Shown piece after piece: positions 5,590-14,138 of a stretch of 18,776 nucleotides of DNA. How positions within the stretch are numbered: position 1 is the stretch's first letter; each line of letters opens with the position of its first letter. A program made the position numbers and the translations under genes. Source of the DNA: UBA4823 sp034436035 (lineage in GTDB: Bacteria; Chloroflexota; Anaerolineae; Anaerolineales; UBA4823); assembly GCA_034436035.1 (NCBI GenBank), contig DAOTVW010000206.1:1-18776 (forward strand), read 5' to 3'. The notes beneath the pieces are model-generated. The model did not search any database and had not been told where the DNA came from. It was given only the letters and a program-made list of their open reading frames with translations.

Positions 5590-6918
5590 ATGTCAAAGCT
5601 TCGGTTGCTGCTCCTTGTTATGCTGATATTTACAGGCGTCTGGCACATCACCACCCAAACTCAAGCGCAATCTTCACTGCCACTTATTCTAATATTAACC
5701 GGCGACGGTCCGATAACGCCGGCAATGCGGGAATACTTGCGCCGCGGGATAAAAATCGCCGAACAACGATCAGCTGAAGCGCTCATTTTCCAACTCAACA
5801 CGCCGGGTGGAAACATCGAACCAATGAATACAATGGTGCAAGACATTCGCCTCAGCACAGTTCCGGTCATCGTTTATGTGCAGCCGCGCGGAGCAATGGC
5901 TGCTTCCGCTGGAACAGTGATTACATTGGCAGGTCACGTTGCTGCAATGGCACCCGAAACGACGATCGGTGCAGCCAGTCCGGTCGGCGCCCAAGGCGAG
6001 GACTTAGGACAAACGATGGAAGAAAAAGTGAAGAATATGCTCAAAGCCACTGTGCGCTCCCTTGCAGAGCGACGGGGTGAGAAAGCCGTAGCTTTGGCAG
6101 AATCAACCATTGATTCAGCGAAGGCAATATCAGCAAATGAAGCCTATCAAGCCGGATTAATTGATTTTATCGCCAATGACCTTGCAGATTTGATCAAAAA
6201 ATTAGACGGCTTTCAAGTAGAGCTAGCCACTGGTCCACGTACCATTCACACACAAGGAGCAACCAGCGAACAGATTCCAATATCATTAATCGAACAGCTA
6301 TTGACCATCCTCACTAACCCCAATATTGTTTTCTTACTCCTCACCATTGGCGTACAGGCAGTATTGATCGAACTATATAGCCCTGGTGGCTGGATCGCCG
6401 GCTTTATTGGTGTTGTATGCATATCATTAGCCATGTATGGATTAGGGGTCTTACCAGTCAATTGGTTTGGATTGGTATTTTTGGTGCTTTCTTTTGTCTT
6501 ATTTATATTAGATATCAAAGCACCAACCCATGGCGCATTAACCGCAGCCGGGGTGGGTTCGTTGATCATTGGCTCACTGGTTTTGTTTAATTCTCCCGGG
6601 GTGCCATCCTTCCAGCGGGTCTCCGTTCCGCTGGTCATTTCTGTATCCATCACGATTGGAATCGTATTCACTTCAATATTGATCTTCGCATTACGAGCTC
6701 AAAAAGCCCCAGTTCGCACCGGTCTTGAGAGTCTCATCGGACGGGTTGGGATTGCCCGCACAGATATCAATCCTAGCGGCAATGTCCAGGTGGGTGGAGA
6801 ATTGTGGACTGCGGAATTAGAAGCTGGCGCAAAACCCATTCCGGCAGGGAGTCGGGTAAGAGTTACTGGTAAGGAAGGCATTCACATTACCGTCAAAAAA
6901 CTGGAAGAAGAAACGTGA
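5590..6918 (+). CDS. nfeD: NfeD-family membrane-bound serine protease (ClpP class)
   Basis: The 442-residue protein has the full-length NfeD layout: a signal sequence (about 1-27), a ClpP-like protease domain (about 30-215), four or more membrane helices (about 237-368) and a C-terminal OB-fold NfeD domain (about 378-438, GLESLIGRVGIARTDI onward). LNTPGGN (69-75) forms the oxyanion region and GAMAASAGTVITLAG holds the presumed nucleophile Ser106. By alignment with the archaeal homologue PH1510 (Ser97/Lys138), the partner lysine is Lys146. Such proteases cut hydrophobic membrane-protein segments, usually beside a stomatin gene. Here the neighbour is an M48 peptidase instead. The ATG follows AAGGAAAG at a good distance. 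Confidence 0.93.
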   Translation: MSKLRLLLLVMLIFTGVWHITTQTQAQSSLPLILILTGDGPITPAMREYLRRGIKIAEQRSAEALIFQLNTPGGNIEPMNTMVQDIRLSTVPVIVYVQPRGAMAASAGTVITLAGHVAAMAPETTIGAASPVGAQGEDLGQTMEEKVKNMLKATVRSLAERRGEKAVALAESTIDSAKAISANEAYQAGLIDFIANDLADLIKKLDGFQVELATGPRTIHTQGATSEQIPISLIEQLLTILTNPNIVFLLLTIGVQAVLIELYSPGGWIAGFIGVVCISLAMYGLGVLPVNWFGLVFLVLSFVLFILDIKAPTHGALTAAGVGSLIIGSLVLFNSPGVPSFQRVSVPLVISVSITIGIVFTSILIFALRAQKAPVRTGLESLIGRVGIARTDINPSGNVQVGGELWTAELEAGAKPIPAGSRVRVTGKEGIHITVKKLEEET

Positions 6919-7718
6919 AGCCTTCATCCTATCGCTATCCAGGAGAAATCAGCACCCTCTATAGCACCCTCTTCCTGGTTTTCCTCGTCATTCTGATCAC
7001 TTCCACCGCCACATTGTTCACAAGCGCTTTATTTGTTACCTTGGCGGTAGCCATTACCTATTCCATGAACCGCTCTCACCATGAAGACTTAATCACCCAT
7101 GGGCTTCTCGTCAGCTCCACAACCCTTCCAGAGTTGAACAAATTAATCGCAGCCTGTGCTCAAAGATTAAACGTACAGAACTATGAAGTATATGTGACCC
7201 GCAACCGCCAACGCAATGCATATACTTTTGGAATCCATAACCCCAGGGTGATTGTCCTTTATTCCTCTTTATTGGAAATCATGGATAGAGATGAACTTGC
7301 ATTTATCATTGGTCATGAGTTAGGGCACATCGCGTTAGGGCATACGAAGCTCAACTCCTTAGTCGGCGGAATGGCAGGTATCCCATCTACAGGGCTTGCC
7401 TCAGCCATCCTCAACTTTGCATTTTTAGGTTGGAACCGCGCTTGCGAATATTCAGCCGACCGAGCTGGCGTTTTAGTCAATTGCAGTCCAGAAAAAGCCA
7501 TTAGCGCATTGGTCAAATTAGTCGCTGGAAAATCTGGAATGACCGAGCAAGGTCTTTTACGCGCATACCAGCAAATTGATGCTGAAGATGATAGTTGGCT
7601 CGGTAACCTTAATGAAGTATTCGCATCACACCCGCTTTTGATTAGACGGATTGAACAAATTCACTTATACTCACAGTCATCTGAATACAAACGACTTTCA
7701 GCCAAAAAGGAAACATAA
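6915..7718 (+). CDS. M48-family (HtpX/Ste24-like) membrane zinc metallopeptidase
   Basis: Two membrane helices (about 14-32 and 34-50) precede a cytoplasmic catalytic domain. The zinc motif HELGH is at residues 134-138 inside FIIGHELGHIALGH, and the third ligand is Glu178 in CEYSADRAG, all as in HtpX. HtpX degrades misfolded membrane proteins. The length of 267 residues is slightly short of HtpX (about 290) because there are only two clear helices before the active site. The GTG start (6915) overlaps the nfeD stop as GTGA, which means coupled translation and a shared job in membrane-protein quality control. Confidence 0.92.
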   Translation: MKPSSYRYPGEISTLYSTLFLVFLVILITSTATLFTSALFVTLAVAITYSMNRSHHEDLITHGLLVSSTTLPELNKLIAACAQRLNVQNYEVYVTRNRQRNAYTFGIHNPRVIVLYSSLLEIMDRDELAFIIGHELGHIALGHTKLNSLVGGMAGIPSTGLASAILNFAFLGWNRACEYSADRAGVLVNCSPEKAISALVKLVAGKSGMTEQGLLRAYQQIDAEDDSWLGNLNEVFASHPLLIRRIEQIHLYSQSSEYKRLSAKKET

Positions 7719-7727
7719 TGGGACATG

Positions 7728-7733
7728 AGGAGG
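7728..7733 (+). promoter_or_regulatory. Ribosome binding site that fixes the thioesterase start
   Basis: AGGAGG stands 5 nt before the ATG at 7739. An earlier in-frame ATG at 7718 overlaps the stop of the peptidase gene (TAATG) but has no such site. The start at 7739 is therefore preferred. Confidence 0.78.
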
Positions 7734-7738
7734 AATCG

Positions 7739-8212
7739 ATGGAAGAAAAAGCTTTTCAAGAGTATTATCCCGAACAATTGAGTTATTGTTATGGCTGCGG
7801 GAGGCTAAACCCTCAAGGGCATCACATTAAAAGTTACTGGGCAGGTGACGAAGCGGTCAGCCATTTTACCCCCCAACCTTACCATATATCCATCCCTGGC
7901 TATGTCTATGGCGGTTTGATAGCCTCCCTCATTGACTGCCATAGTACTGGAACGGCCGCAGCAGCAATGTACCGCGCACAAAATAGACCAATGGATAGCG
8001 AACCAGCCTTACGTTTTGTAACTGCTTCCCTCAAAGTAGACTACCTGCGTCCCACTCCCCTAGGAGTAGAGCTGGAGATTAGAGCGAAAGCTGTGGAAAT
8101 CAAAGAGCGAAAGGTTGTAGTGCATTCCACACTATCAGCCAACGGTGTTGTGTGCGCACGCGGAGAGGTTGTAGCAGTTTTGATGCCGGAAAACCTGCTC
8201 CCGGCTGTTTAG
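7739..8212 (+). CDS. PaaI/4HBT-type hotdog-fold thioesterase
   Basis: The 157-residue protein has the signature of small PaaI-like acyl-CoA thioesterases. An N-terminal CYGCGRLNPQGHHIK motif, common in this group, is followed by the hotdog helix GGLIASLIDCHSTGTAAAA and the strand LKVDYLRPTPLGVELEIRAKAVE. Asp in LIDCH is a likely catalytic acid. The substrate is not visible from sequence. The gene ends the rightward nfeD operon. Its TAG stop (8210-8212) overlaps the TAA stop of the convergent L,D-transpeptidase gene (8211-8209), so neither gene has room for a terminator between them. Confidence 0.88.
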   Translation: MEEKAFQEYYPEQLSYCYGCGRLNPQGHHIKSYWAGDEAVSHFTPQPYHISIPGYVYGGLIASLIDCHSTGTAAAAMYRAQNRPMDSEPALRFVTASLKVDYLRPTPLGVELEIRAKAVEIKERKVVVHSTLSANGVVCARGEVVAVLMPENLLPAV

Positions 8213-9789
8213 GGCAATATTTCCACTACAACACCATTCTCCGCCCATTGGTAGAGGAATTTTGAATCATTCATATCCAGGATAATGCATCCATAAGAAG
8301 CCGGTTTGCCTAACACATTCGCCCATAAACGGGTGCCATTCGAGAGCATTGGCAGTCCATGGATGCCGTTCATAAAGCCCGGCCAGGCTTCATAGATTCC
8401 TAAAAAATTGGGCATATATAAATCCCACACCGAAGCGTAGGCATTTGCTTTATGGGTCAACACCTGAAACACACCTGGTTGGGTTGGGGAACGATCCACG
8501 CCGGTACTGATAATGAATTTCTTGATCTGCTGATTGTCCTGATATACCATTAGGCGCTGTTTACTGATGCTGATGACAATCCGTTTATTGGGGATGACAT
8601 CTAAAGGCAATAAGCTATCTTTCGATGGCAGATTCAAAACCTGACCGCTATATAATTGATCAGGGTCTAAACCGGGATTAACCTCGATGATTTTCCACAT
8701 CGGAAAACCAGCCCGCCAGGAGATCTTCAATAACGTATCCCCTTTTTGCACCACATACGTCGTTGGATGATGACTGACAAGCAAAAAAGGGACTTGGTCT
8801 TGTGGCAAACTCTGGGCAATGAGGTGGCTTAATTTTTCTTTATCTAAATAACGAACGCCTCCTAATTGCGAACTGATTTGTTCTAAATCACTCGCAATTC
8901 TCTTTTCATCCACGCTTAATTGCGCTTGATGATCAATTACATTTATTTTCAACCAGCCAGCTGCCATTGTGCGGCTAATCCCTAAATCAAGCCACTCATT
9001 CGTGATTGCATCGTAAGCTTTTAATTGTTGGGCTTTTTTTATCAGCGCCTCTGCCTGAGGTTCCACTTGGCTTGTATCTACCTCTGGGGCGGGAATGGGT
9101 TTTAATACAACATTATAACTAGCACTAATAAGGATATTCGCCGGTGTCAGGATAAGTTGATGAAGGCTCTCCTCTATATTCACTTCATAACCCATTTCTC
9201 CGCTAAGCGTCTCCCATTGACCATTATTGAACGAAATCGTTGGCGGTGTCGCTGGTTGATGGAACTCATCATTTATTTTTTGCAACCCATCTAAAGCGAT
9301 TTGCGTATCCACCACAACAATCGGTTCGATCATCTGGCTTTCCCGAATACTCCGCCAAAAAGCTAGTTCATTCTCCAGAAAATCTCCCCCATGCCCCCAA
9401 TTTAACGCATCCCGCGCAGATTGCTCTGCATCCACCTTCATTCCTAATTCTTGAGGCTGCAGGTATTTCTCATGAATGCCGTCTGTGACGCGGATCATCC
9501 TCCCCTGGTTATAATACAGATCAATTTTTTGTTTCGCTTCTTTAAACTGCAACCCTCCCACAGCCACTCCGCCAACCCGTACTTTTGGGTAAATGACATC
9601 AAAAACTTGAAAGTAAGCATAGGGAATTAAAATAAGGATTAACGGTATTAAAAAACAAACCGAGAACAAGAGGACAAGAATAGAACATCCACCCCATGAA
9701 AGGAAATTCCTGCGCTTCGGTTTATTTTTTCTTCCCTGATAAACCTGTTCGCGGAAAGTTTTATCGTACGCGGCATTGTTCGGGTACAT
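8209..9789 (-). CDS. Membrane-anchored L,D-transpeptidase with LysM domain
   Basis: This is a 526-residue cell-wall enzyme. It has a basic cytoplasmic tail (1-29), one membrane helix (about 34-60), then a region starting VRVGGVAVGGLQFKEA of the VanW/PG_binding_4 type (about 70-330). A LysM domain follows (TTYVVQKGDTLLKIS to LYSGQVLNLP, about 343-388) and a C-terminal YkuD domain (about 400-526). YkuD enzymes cross-link peptidoglycan through a catalytic Cys. The expected His is His477 in IHGLP and Cys501 is present, but the SHGC motif reads SYGC (498-501), because the His codon is TAT rather than CAT. Activity may be changed or the variant may be tolerated in this clade. The start has no clear ribosome binding site. 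It is last in the leftward operon, 31 bp after the hydrolase gene. Confidence 0.92.
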   Translation of the reverse strand: MYPNNAAYDKTFREQVYQGRKNKPKRRNFLSWGGCSILVLLFSVCFLIPLILILIPYAYFQVFDVIYPKVRVGGVAVGGLQFKEAKQKIDLYYNQGRMIRVTDGIHEKYLQPQELGMKVDAEQSARDALNWGHGGDFLENELAFWRSIRESQMIEPIVVVDTQIALDGLQKINDEFHQPATPPTISFNNGQWETLSGEMGYEVNIEESLHQLILTPANILISASYNVVLKPIPAPEVDTSQVEPQAEALIKKAQQLKAYDAITNEWLDLGISRTMAAGWLKINVIDHQAQLSVDEKRIASDLEQISSQLGGVRYLDKEKLSHLIAQSLPQDQVPFLLVSHHPTTYVVQKGDTLLKISWRAGFPMWKIIEVNPGLDPDQLYSGQVLNLPSKDSLLPLDVIPNKRIVISISKQRLMVYQDNQQIKKFIISTGVDRSPTQPGVFQVLTHKANAYASVWDLYMPNFLGIYEAWPGFMNGIHGLPMLSNGTRLWANVLGKPASYGCIILDMNDSKFLYQWAENGVVVEILP

Positions 9790-9820
9790 ATTTATTCAAA
9801 ATACAAACGACAACAGCCTA

Positions 9821-10657
9821 TCACGGCGCCTGGAGCTGGCGATTTAACCACGATAAAATCGTTTGAAAAACTTCTTCCTTTTGGGGTTCATTGTGGATCT
9901 CATGAAACAATCCCTCATAGAGGTGAAATTCATTATTGGGTACCTTGCGCGAGAGATCCTGGCTTCCGCTTGGATAGCTCAGTTGATCGGCACTGCCATG
10001 CAAGATGAGCAAAGGCACTGTGATCGTTTGCGCCTGGTCGAAAACGGTTTGTATTGCAGGTAAAGTTGCCAATGCCATCCGTAAAGTCACCACACCATGT
10101 ACCAGTGGATCTTTTCGGTAGTGCTCCACAACTTGAGGGTCATGCGATAGCATCTGGGCATCTAAACCAGTGGCAATAGAGAGTTTAGGCATCAGCTTTC
10201 CAAATATATTGACAAACAATAATTTCATCCGTTGTTGGGTTAGCGAAGTCCGTAAACCCGCCGCTGAGCAAATAGCTCCTTTCACCGCTGGTTTTCGGCG
10301 AATGAGATAATTCAATAGCAACAAGCCGCCCAAACTATGTCCGTAAAGAAATTCATTATCAGGTGCATAGCGCCGATTCACCTCAGCCCGAAACGCATCA
10401 ATGTCCTGCATATACGCATCGAAGGAAGGTGTATCTCCCCTTGCTCCGCCTGATCTTCCATGTCCGCGTAAATCAAACCCAACTAGGTTAAACCCTTCCG
10501 GGATGAAGCGCGCGGCAACGGCTTCATATCTTCCTGAATGTTCACCTAATCCGTGGATCAGGCAAATGAAGGCTTTCGAGCTGGTGTCTGCCAGCCATGC
10601 TTGGCTAAACATTTCCAATCCATCCATTGTACGAAAGGAAAACTCTTCATGAATCAT
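9821..10657 (-). CDS. Monoacylglycerol-lipase-like alpha/beta hydrolase
   Basis: The 278-residue enzyme has the complete lipase triad: nucleophile Ser108 in LYGHSLGG, Asp224 in LILHGSADQLSY and His252 in EGLFHEIHNE. The oxyanion strand LIHGLGEHSGRY (about 33-44), FDLRGHGRSGG and the lid-like region 135-185 match the monoglyceride lipase/lysophospholipase group. It probably splits monoacylglycerols or lysophospholipids; the exact lipid is unknown. No signal peptide is visible, so it is cytosolic. The start is set at the ATG at 10657, with AAAGGAG (10672-10666) 8 nt upstream. A longer frame from 10687 would include that site. The gene sits 36 bp after the GNAT gene in the same operon. Confidence 0.92.
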   Translation of the reverse strand: MIHEEFSFRTMDGLEMFSQAWLADTSSKAFICLIHGLGEHSGRYEAVAARFIPEGFNLVGFDLRGHGRSGGARGDTPSFDAYMQDIDAFRAEVNRRYAPDNEFLYGHSLGGLLLLNYLIRRKPAVKGAICSAAGLRTSLTQQRMKLLFVNIFGKLMPKLSIATGLDAQMLSHDPQVVEHYRKDPLVHGVVTLRMALATLPAIQTVFDQAQTITVPLLILHGSADQLSYPSGSQDLSRKVPNNEFHLYEGLFHEIHNEPQKEEVFQTILSWLNRQLQAP

Positions 10658-10693
10658 GTTCTGCACTCCTTTAGAACTGCACTCCAACTTGCA

Positions 10694-11533
10694 TCAGGGA
10701 AATTCATAGAGGGGGTATGCCTCACCCGTTCTTTGAAAGCCTAATTTCTCATATAATAATAGAGACGTTTGATTATCCGCCTGCGTATTCACAGTGACTT
10801 GATCATAACCTTGTTCAAAGAATTGTTGCTGGACGTCCATCACCAAAATGCTCCCAATTCCTTGATGTTGCCATTCTGGTAAAACCGCTAAACGCGCTAA
10901 ATGGCCACCATTATTAGCAGCCGTACAAATTTGATACCCAACAATCGTGGTGTCGTACTCGGCAACCATCGCTAATGCGGATTGATTAAATCCCGCTACA
11001 ATGCCATCCAGTGAAACCTGCCAGGGTGGTTGAAATGCCTGATGATCGATTTCTGCCACGCGAGGGATATCATTCCTGTTCATTGGGCGCAGTTTAATCG
11101 CCAGGCTTCTGCGATCCATCCATTTTGGTTTTGCCGCTTTCCATTTCAATACAACCACCTCATTGGTTTGTTGAAACCCGCTCATTTCGATTAGGGATCG
11201 AAACCATGATGTCAGTGGTATTGCAGCGGAATGCGGCTGAGGAGCTTGTTCCTGCAATCGTTGATAAGCTAATTCCCAAAGCGGGAGCCAAATTGCTGCT
11301 AAATCTACCCAATTTGCTACTGCGAACAAGCGAATCCAGGCAACTTCGGGGGGATCGCTTGGGCAGGCTAAAACAGCTTCCACGCGCTGATCCTCCTCTA
11401 ATAACACAAATGGTTTCCGTTCCAGCCAGTCAAGCGGCGCCCGCCAATCTAAATGGCGATGAACATACCGCTCAAAATATAATAGGCTGGCTATTGCTGG
11501 TTTGTCAGAACGAAGAGCATCTCGGACAATCAA
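10694..11533 (-). CDS. GNAT-family N-acetyltransferase
   Basis: The protein has 279 residues and a C-terminal GNAT domain (about 145-279). The acetyl-CoA loop reads LARLAVLPEWQHQGIGSIL, with the QHQGIG pyrophosphate-binding turn, and the final motif is LLYEKLGFQRTGEAYPLYEF. The first 140 residues are weakly GNAT-like (VIRDAL-type start, WLERKPFVLLEED) and may be a degenerate second copy of the fold, as seen in two-domain GNAT proteins. The substrate cannot be guessed. The start codon is TTG (11533-11531), one base after the stop of the TPR gene, which points to re-initiation rather than an independent ribosome site. Confidence 0.87.
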   Translation of the reverse strand: MIVRDALRSDKPAIASLLYFERYVHRHLDWRAPLDWLERKPFVLLEEDQRVEAVLACPSDPPEVAWIRLFAVANWVDLAAIWLPLWELAYQRLQEQAPQPHSAAIPLTSWFRSLIEMSGFQQTNEVVVLKWKAAKPKWMDRRSLAIKLRPMNRNDIPRVAEIDHQAFQPPWQVSLDGIVAGFNQSALAMVAEYDTTIVGYQICTAANNGGHLARLAVLPEWQHQGIGSILVMDVQQQFFEQGYDQVTVNTQADNQTSLLLYEKLGFQRTGEAYPLYEFP

Positions 11534-11534
11534 T

Positions 11535-12077
11535 TCACTTCGCCATTAATTTCCAAGGAGACCTTAATAATTTCAATAAGAATCTTTGCTTGAGGGTTGG
11601 TTTTGGCAGGTCTTCTAACGCCGATTGCATGGTTGCTATTGCTTGCAATTGTTTGCCAGTTTTCATTTGTAATGCCGATAGTGCTTGTAAAGCGCTGAGG
11701 CGCTGTTCTGTCTCACCTGCTTGTTGCAACAAATCGGCAGACTGTTGATAAGCCCGATATGCCTCTTCCAACTGCCCACATGCTTCCAAGGCAGCAGCCA
11801 GATTGCCATACGCCAGACCTAAACGGCGGATATCGCCCGCGCTTTCAAAAATTTGCAAAGTGTGTTGCACCATCTCGAGCGCTTTATGGCTATCACCCGC
11901 TTGTAAGTACGCCACACTGGCGTTGTTCCAATTTTCTGCCGCGGAAAGTTCGTCGCCAGATGTTTGTAAAGCCCGGCCGGCAGCTTCGAACAGGGTTGCC
12001 GCGTTCAAATAATCCTTCGATTCGTAGGCTTGTTTGGCTTGTTTAATAAGATCATGTGGTTGGTAGATATCGTTCAC
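11535..12077 (-). CDS. TPR-repeat protein
   Basis: This 180-residue cytosolic protein is almost entirely alpha-helical with about four TPR units. Examples are AKQAYESKDYLNAATLFEAAG (about 15-35), NASVAYLQAGDSHKALEMVQ, GNLAAALEACGQLEEAYRAY and ALSALQMKTGKQLQAIATMQ. Repeats of this kind bind other proteins and usually do no chemistry. The C-terminal tail is basic (LKQRFLLKLLRSPWKLMAK) and could touch nucleic acid or membrane. The start is GTG (12077) and overlaps the XRE gene stop as GTGA, so the two are made together and may act as partners. Functions beyond this are not visible. Confidence 0.85.
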   Translation of the reverse strand: MNDIYQPHDLIKQAKQAYESKDYLNAATLFEAAGRALQTSGDELSAAENWNNASVAYLQAGDSHKALEMVQHTLQIFESAGDIRRLGLAYGNLAAALEACGQLEEAYRAYQQSADLLQQAGETEQRLSALQALSALQMKTGKQLQAIATMQSALEDLPKPTLKQRFLLKLLRSPWKLMAK

Positions 12078-12751
12078 AGCGTTATTTCCAATAATCCTTC
12101 TGCGACTGCACGCAATTTTTCGACGGACATTTCACTCAATCTTTGCGCTAATTGTAAGTACGGACGGTTAATTGGTTTCGAGATGAATTCCTGCAATTCC
12201 TCAGGTAAATTTTGGAAGCCTGCCCAACGCTGTTGGATTTGCAATTTCTTCCCTAACGTTGTCTCATGATCCACAAATCGATCCAACGATTCCCCTAAAA
12301 TTTGGGCAAGCGCTTCCAGGATCGGCAAAGGGATTGCTTCTTCGGCAAACTCATACGCTTCTATTTTCTCCGCTTCGACCCCAATTGCCTGAGCAATGCT
12401 TGCAGTATCCATCCCTTTTTCGAGTCTTTGTTTACGCAAATCCGCGCCAATGATTCGCTGGCGAATCGCCCGGATTGTCGCTACATCAATAACTTCGGTA
12501 CGATGATTTTCTTCTAATAAATGGTTATCCCAAAAATGAGTTAACAATACACCGTAGTAATGGGCTAACGCTTCTAATTGAGGTAAGGAAGGTGATGCTT
12601 CTCCAGACTCGAATGCTTCCATTTCATCCACACTGATATTCAGCAATTCCGCAGCATCCACAAGGCTTTTATGGGCAACTTCACGAGCATTACGCAACAA
12701 CACACCCAATTTTCGGGAGCGAATTTCAATAGCTAATGGATTAATGTTCAT
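12074..12751 (-). CDS. Tandem double-XRE helix-turn-helix regulator
   Basis: Two XRE/Cro-type domains lie in one 225-residue chain. The first is at about 15-70 (LGVLLRNAREVAHKSLVDAAELLNISVDEMEAFESGEASPSL is the core, with the GE.SPSLPQLEALA signature). The second is at about 103-155 (IGADLRKQRLEKGMDTASIAQAIGVEAEKIEAYE). A helical tail of about 60 residues follows. Two HTH units in one chain imply binding to a direct or inverted repeat as a monomer or dimer. ATG at 12751 follows AGGTG. A -10 TATAAT and a 10-bp palindrome lie upstream, which suggests autoregulation. It heads the second leftward operon. Confidence 0.85.
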   Translation of the reverse strand: MNINPLAIEIRSRKLGVLLRNAREVAHKSLVDAAELLNISVDEMEAFESGEASPSLPQLEALAHYYGVLLTHFWDNHLLEENHRTEVIDVATIRAIRQRIIGADLRKQRLEKGMDTASIAQAIGVEAEKIEAYEFAEEAIPLPILEALAQILGESLDRFVDHETTLGKKLQIQQRWAGFQNLPEELQEFISKPINRPYLQLAQRLSEMSVEKLRAVAEGLLEITL

Positions 12752-12766
12752 ATTTCACCTGCACAC

Positions 12767-12787
12767 ATTATAAACTTAATGTACATT
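12767..12787 (-). promoter_or_regulatory. -10 element and palindrome ahead of the XRE gene
   Basis: On the leftward strand TATAAT occupies 12772-12767, about 16 nt from the ATG. The 10-bp palindrome AATGTACATT (12778-12787) lies just upstream, within the expected spacer region, where a bound XRE protein would interfere with RNA polymerase. No good -35 is seen. Confidence 0.42.
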
Positions 12788-12812
12788 CTATCCTATTTTT
12801 CCTGTATTCCTA

Positions 12813-14138
12813 TCATTTACGAATGGTTGGACGACGGCTTGCCGAGAGCATCTCGGCAATATTAACCCCAAATACCTCAGCTTTCAATTTAAACCCAGCC
12901 ATTTCCAGGCGATTGATAAACAACGGCCGCATACCGGTGGGTTTTAATTCACCCAGAACCCTTCCATTCTCATCCATACCGGTTTCATCAAATTTGAAGA
13001 TATCCGTCATCACAATCGTATCCCCTTCCATTCCAACCACCTCGGTTACCTGGGTAACCTTACGCGAGCCATCGCGTAGCCGGGCAGTTTGAATGATCAA
13101 ATCAACTGCAGAAGCGATTTGTTCGCGCACGATTCGAATGGGTAAATCCATGCCCGCCATCATAGTCAACGTTTCCAAACGAGATAAGGCATCACGGGGA
13201 GAATTTGCATGCAACGTGGTTAAGGAACCATCATGACCCGTATTCATCGCCTGCAGCATATCCAGCGCTTCTCCTCCACGGCACTCACCCACTACAATCC
13301 TATCTGGGCGCATTCGCAAAGCATTACGCACCAGGTCTCGAATCTTCACTTCCCCTTTCCCTTCCAGATCAGGCGGTTTCATTTCTAAACGCACAACATG
13401 TTCCTGATGGAGTTGCAATTCTGCGGAATCTTCGATTGTCACAATCCGTTCGTGCTCAGGGATATAACCAGATAGCACATTCAATAATGTGGTCTTTCCT
13501 GAACCGGTGCCGCCAGAGATGATAATATTTAAACGCGAAACCACACAAGCTTCTAAAAAATCAGCCACAATTGGGGTGAGTGAACCCAGTTCAATGAGTT
13601 TCTCCACAGTCAACCTCTCGCGCGAGAATTTTCGGATCGTAATGGAAGGACCGTCAATGGCGACCGGTGGGATAATCGCATTAAATCGAGAACCATCTGG
13701 AAGGCGTGCATCCACTGCCGGATGATCGGCGTCGACTCGTCTTCCTAACGGTCGAATTACCTTCTCGATTAAATCCATCACCTGCCCATCGTGCTCAAAG
13801 GTGATCGCTGTCTTTACGATCCGTCCCTCAATTTCCACATATACTTTTTTCGCTCCATTGACCATGATCTCAGTAATGCGTGGGTCATCCAACAACGGTT
13901 GTAATACTCCCATCCCATAGACTTCTTGATAAATTTCTTGCGTGAGTTTTTCGCGAAGGGGTTGCTCAATGGAGACATTTAATTTTTTAAGCGCTTGTTC
14001 AATGCGCGCCAGGGTCGCCTTTGGATCATACCAATCACTGGCTCCATCACGCTGGATTGTTTGGATGAGATAATTTTTTATTTTCGGTAAATCGGACGCA
14101 CTCACCTGCCGGACACCAGATGGCTCAGACAATGTCAA
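12813..14138 (-). CDS. cpaF: CpaF/TadA-type secretion ATPase
   Basis: The 441-residue protein belongs to the type II/IV secretion ATPases that power assembly of Flp/Tad pili. An N-terminal helical domain (about 15-110) is followed by Walker A GGTGSGKT (209-216), Asp-box-like IEDSAELQL, Walker B IVVGECRGGEAL (281-292) and the TTLHANSP His-box (about 307-314). The whole family length is present. The start is set at TTG 14138 (6 nt after GGGAGG) and not at the upstream TTG at 14156. That start overlaps the previous gene as TTGA. No tadB, tadC, prepilin or secretin gene is next to it, so the pilus partners must lie elsewhere or it serves another system. Confidence 0.92.
   Translation of the reverse strand: MTLSEPSGVRQVSASDLPKIKNYLIQTIQRDGASDWYDPKATLARIEQALKKLNVSIEQPLREKLTQEIYQEVYGMGVLQPLLDDPRITEIMVNGAKKVYVEIEGRIVKTAITFEHDGQVMDLIEKVIRPLGRRVDADHPAVDARLPDGSRFNAIIPPVAIDGPSITIRKFSRERLTVEKLIELGSLTPIVADFLEACVVSRLNIIISGGTGSGKTTLLNVLSGYIPEHERIVTIEDSAELQLHQEHVVRLEMKPPDLEGKGEVKIRDLVRNALRMRPDRIVVGECRGGEALDMLQAMNTGHDGSLTTLHANSPRDALSRLETLTMMAGMDLPIRIVREQIASAVDLIIQTARLRDGSRKVTQVTEVVGMEGDTIVMTDIFKFDETGMDENGRVLGELKPTGMRPLFINRLEMAGFKLKAEVFGVNIAEMLSASRRPTIRK

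Noticed and set aside
11125..11748. 207-residue frame on the + strand, antisense to the GNAT and TPR genes
   Set aside because: The - strand frames show clear GNAT and TPR motifs. The antisense product has no recognisable domain and no ribosome binding site.
12950..13100. AACCTTAC inside cpaF as another copy of the regulator half-site
   Set aside because: It is within a coding region, only 8 bases match and no second half-site lies 11 bp away.
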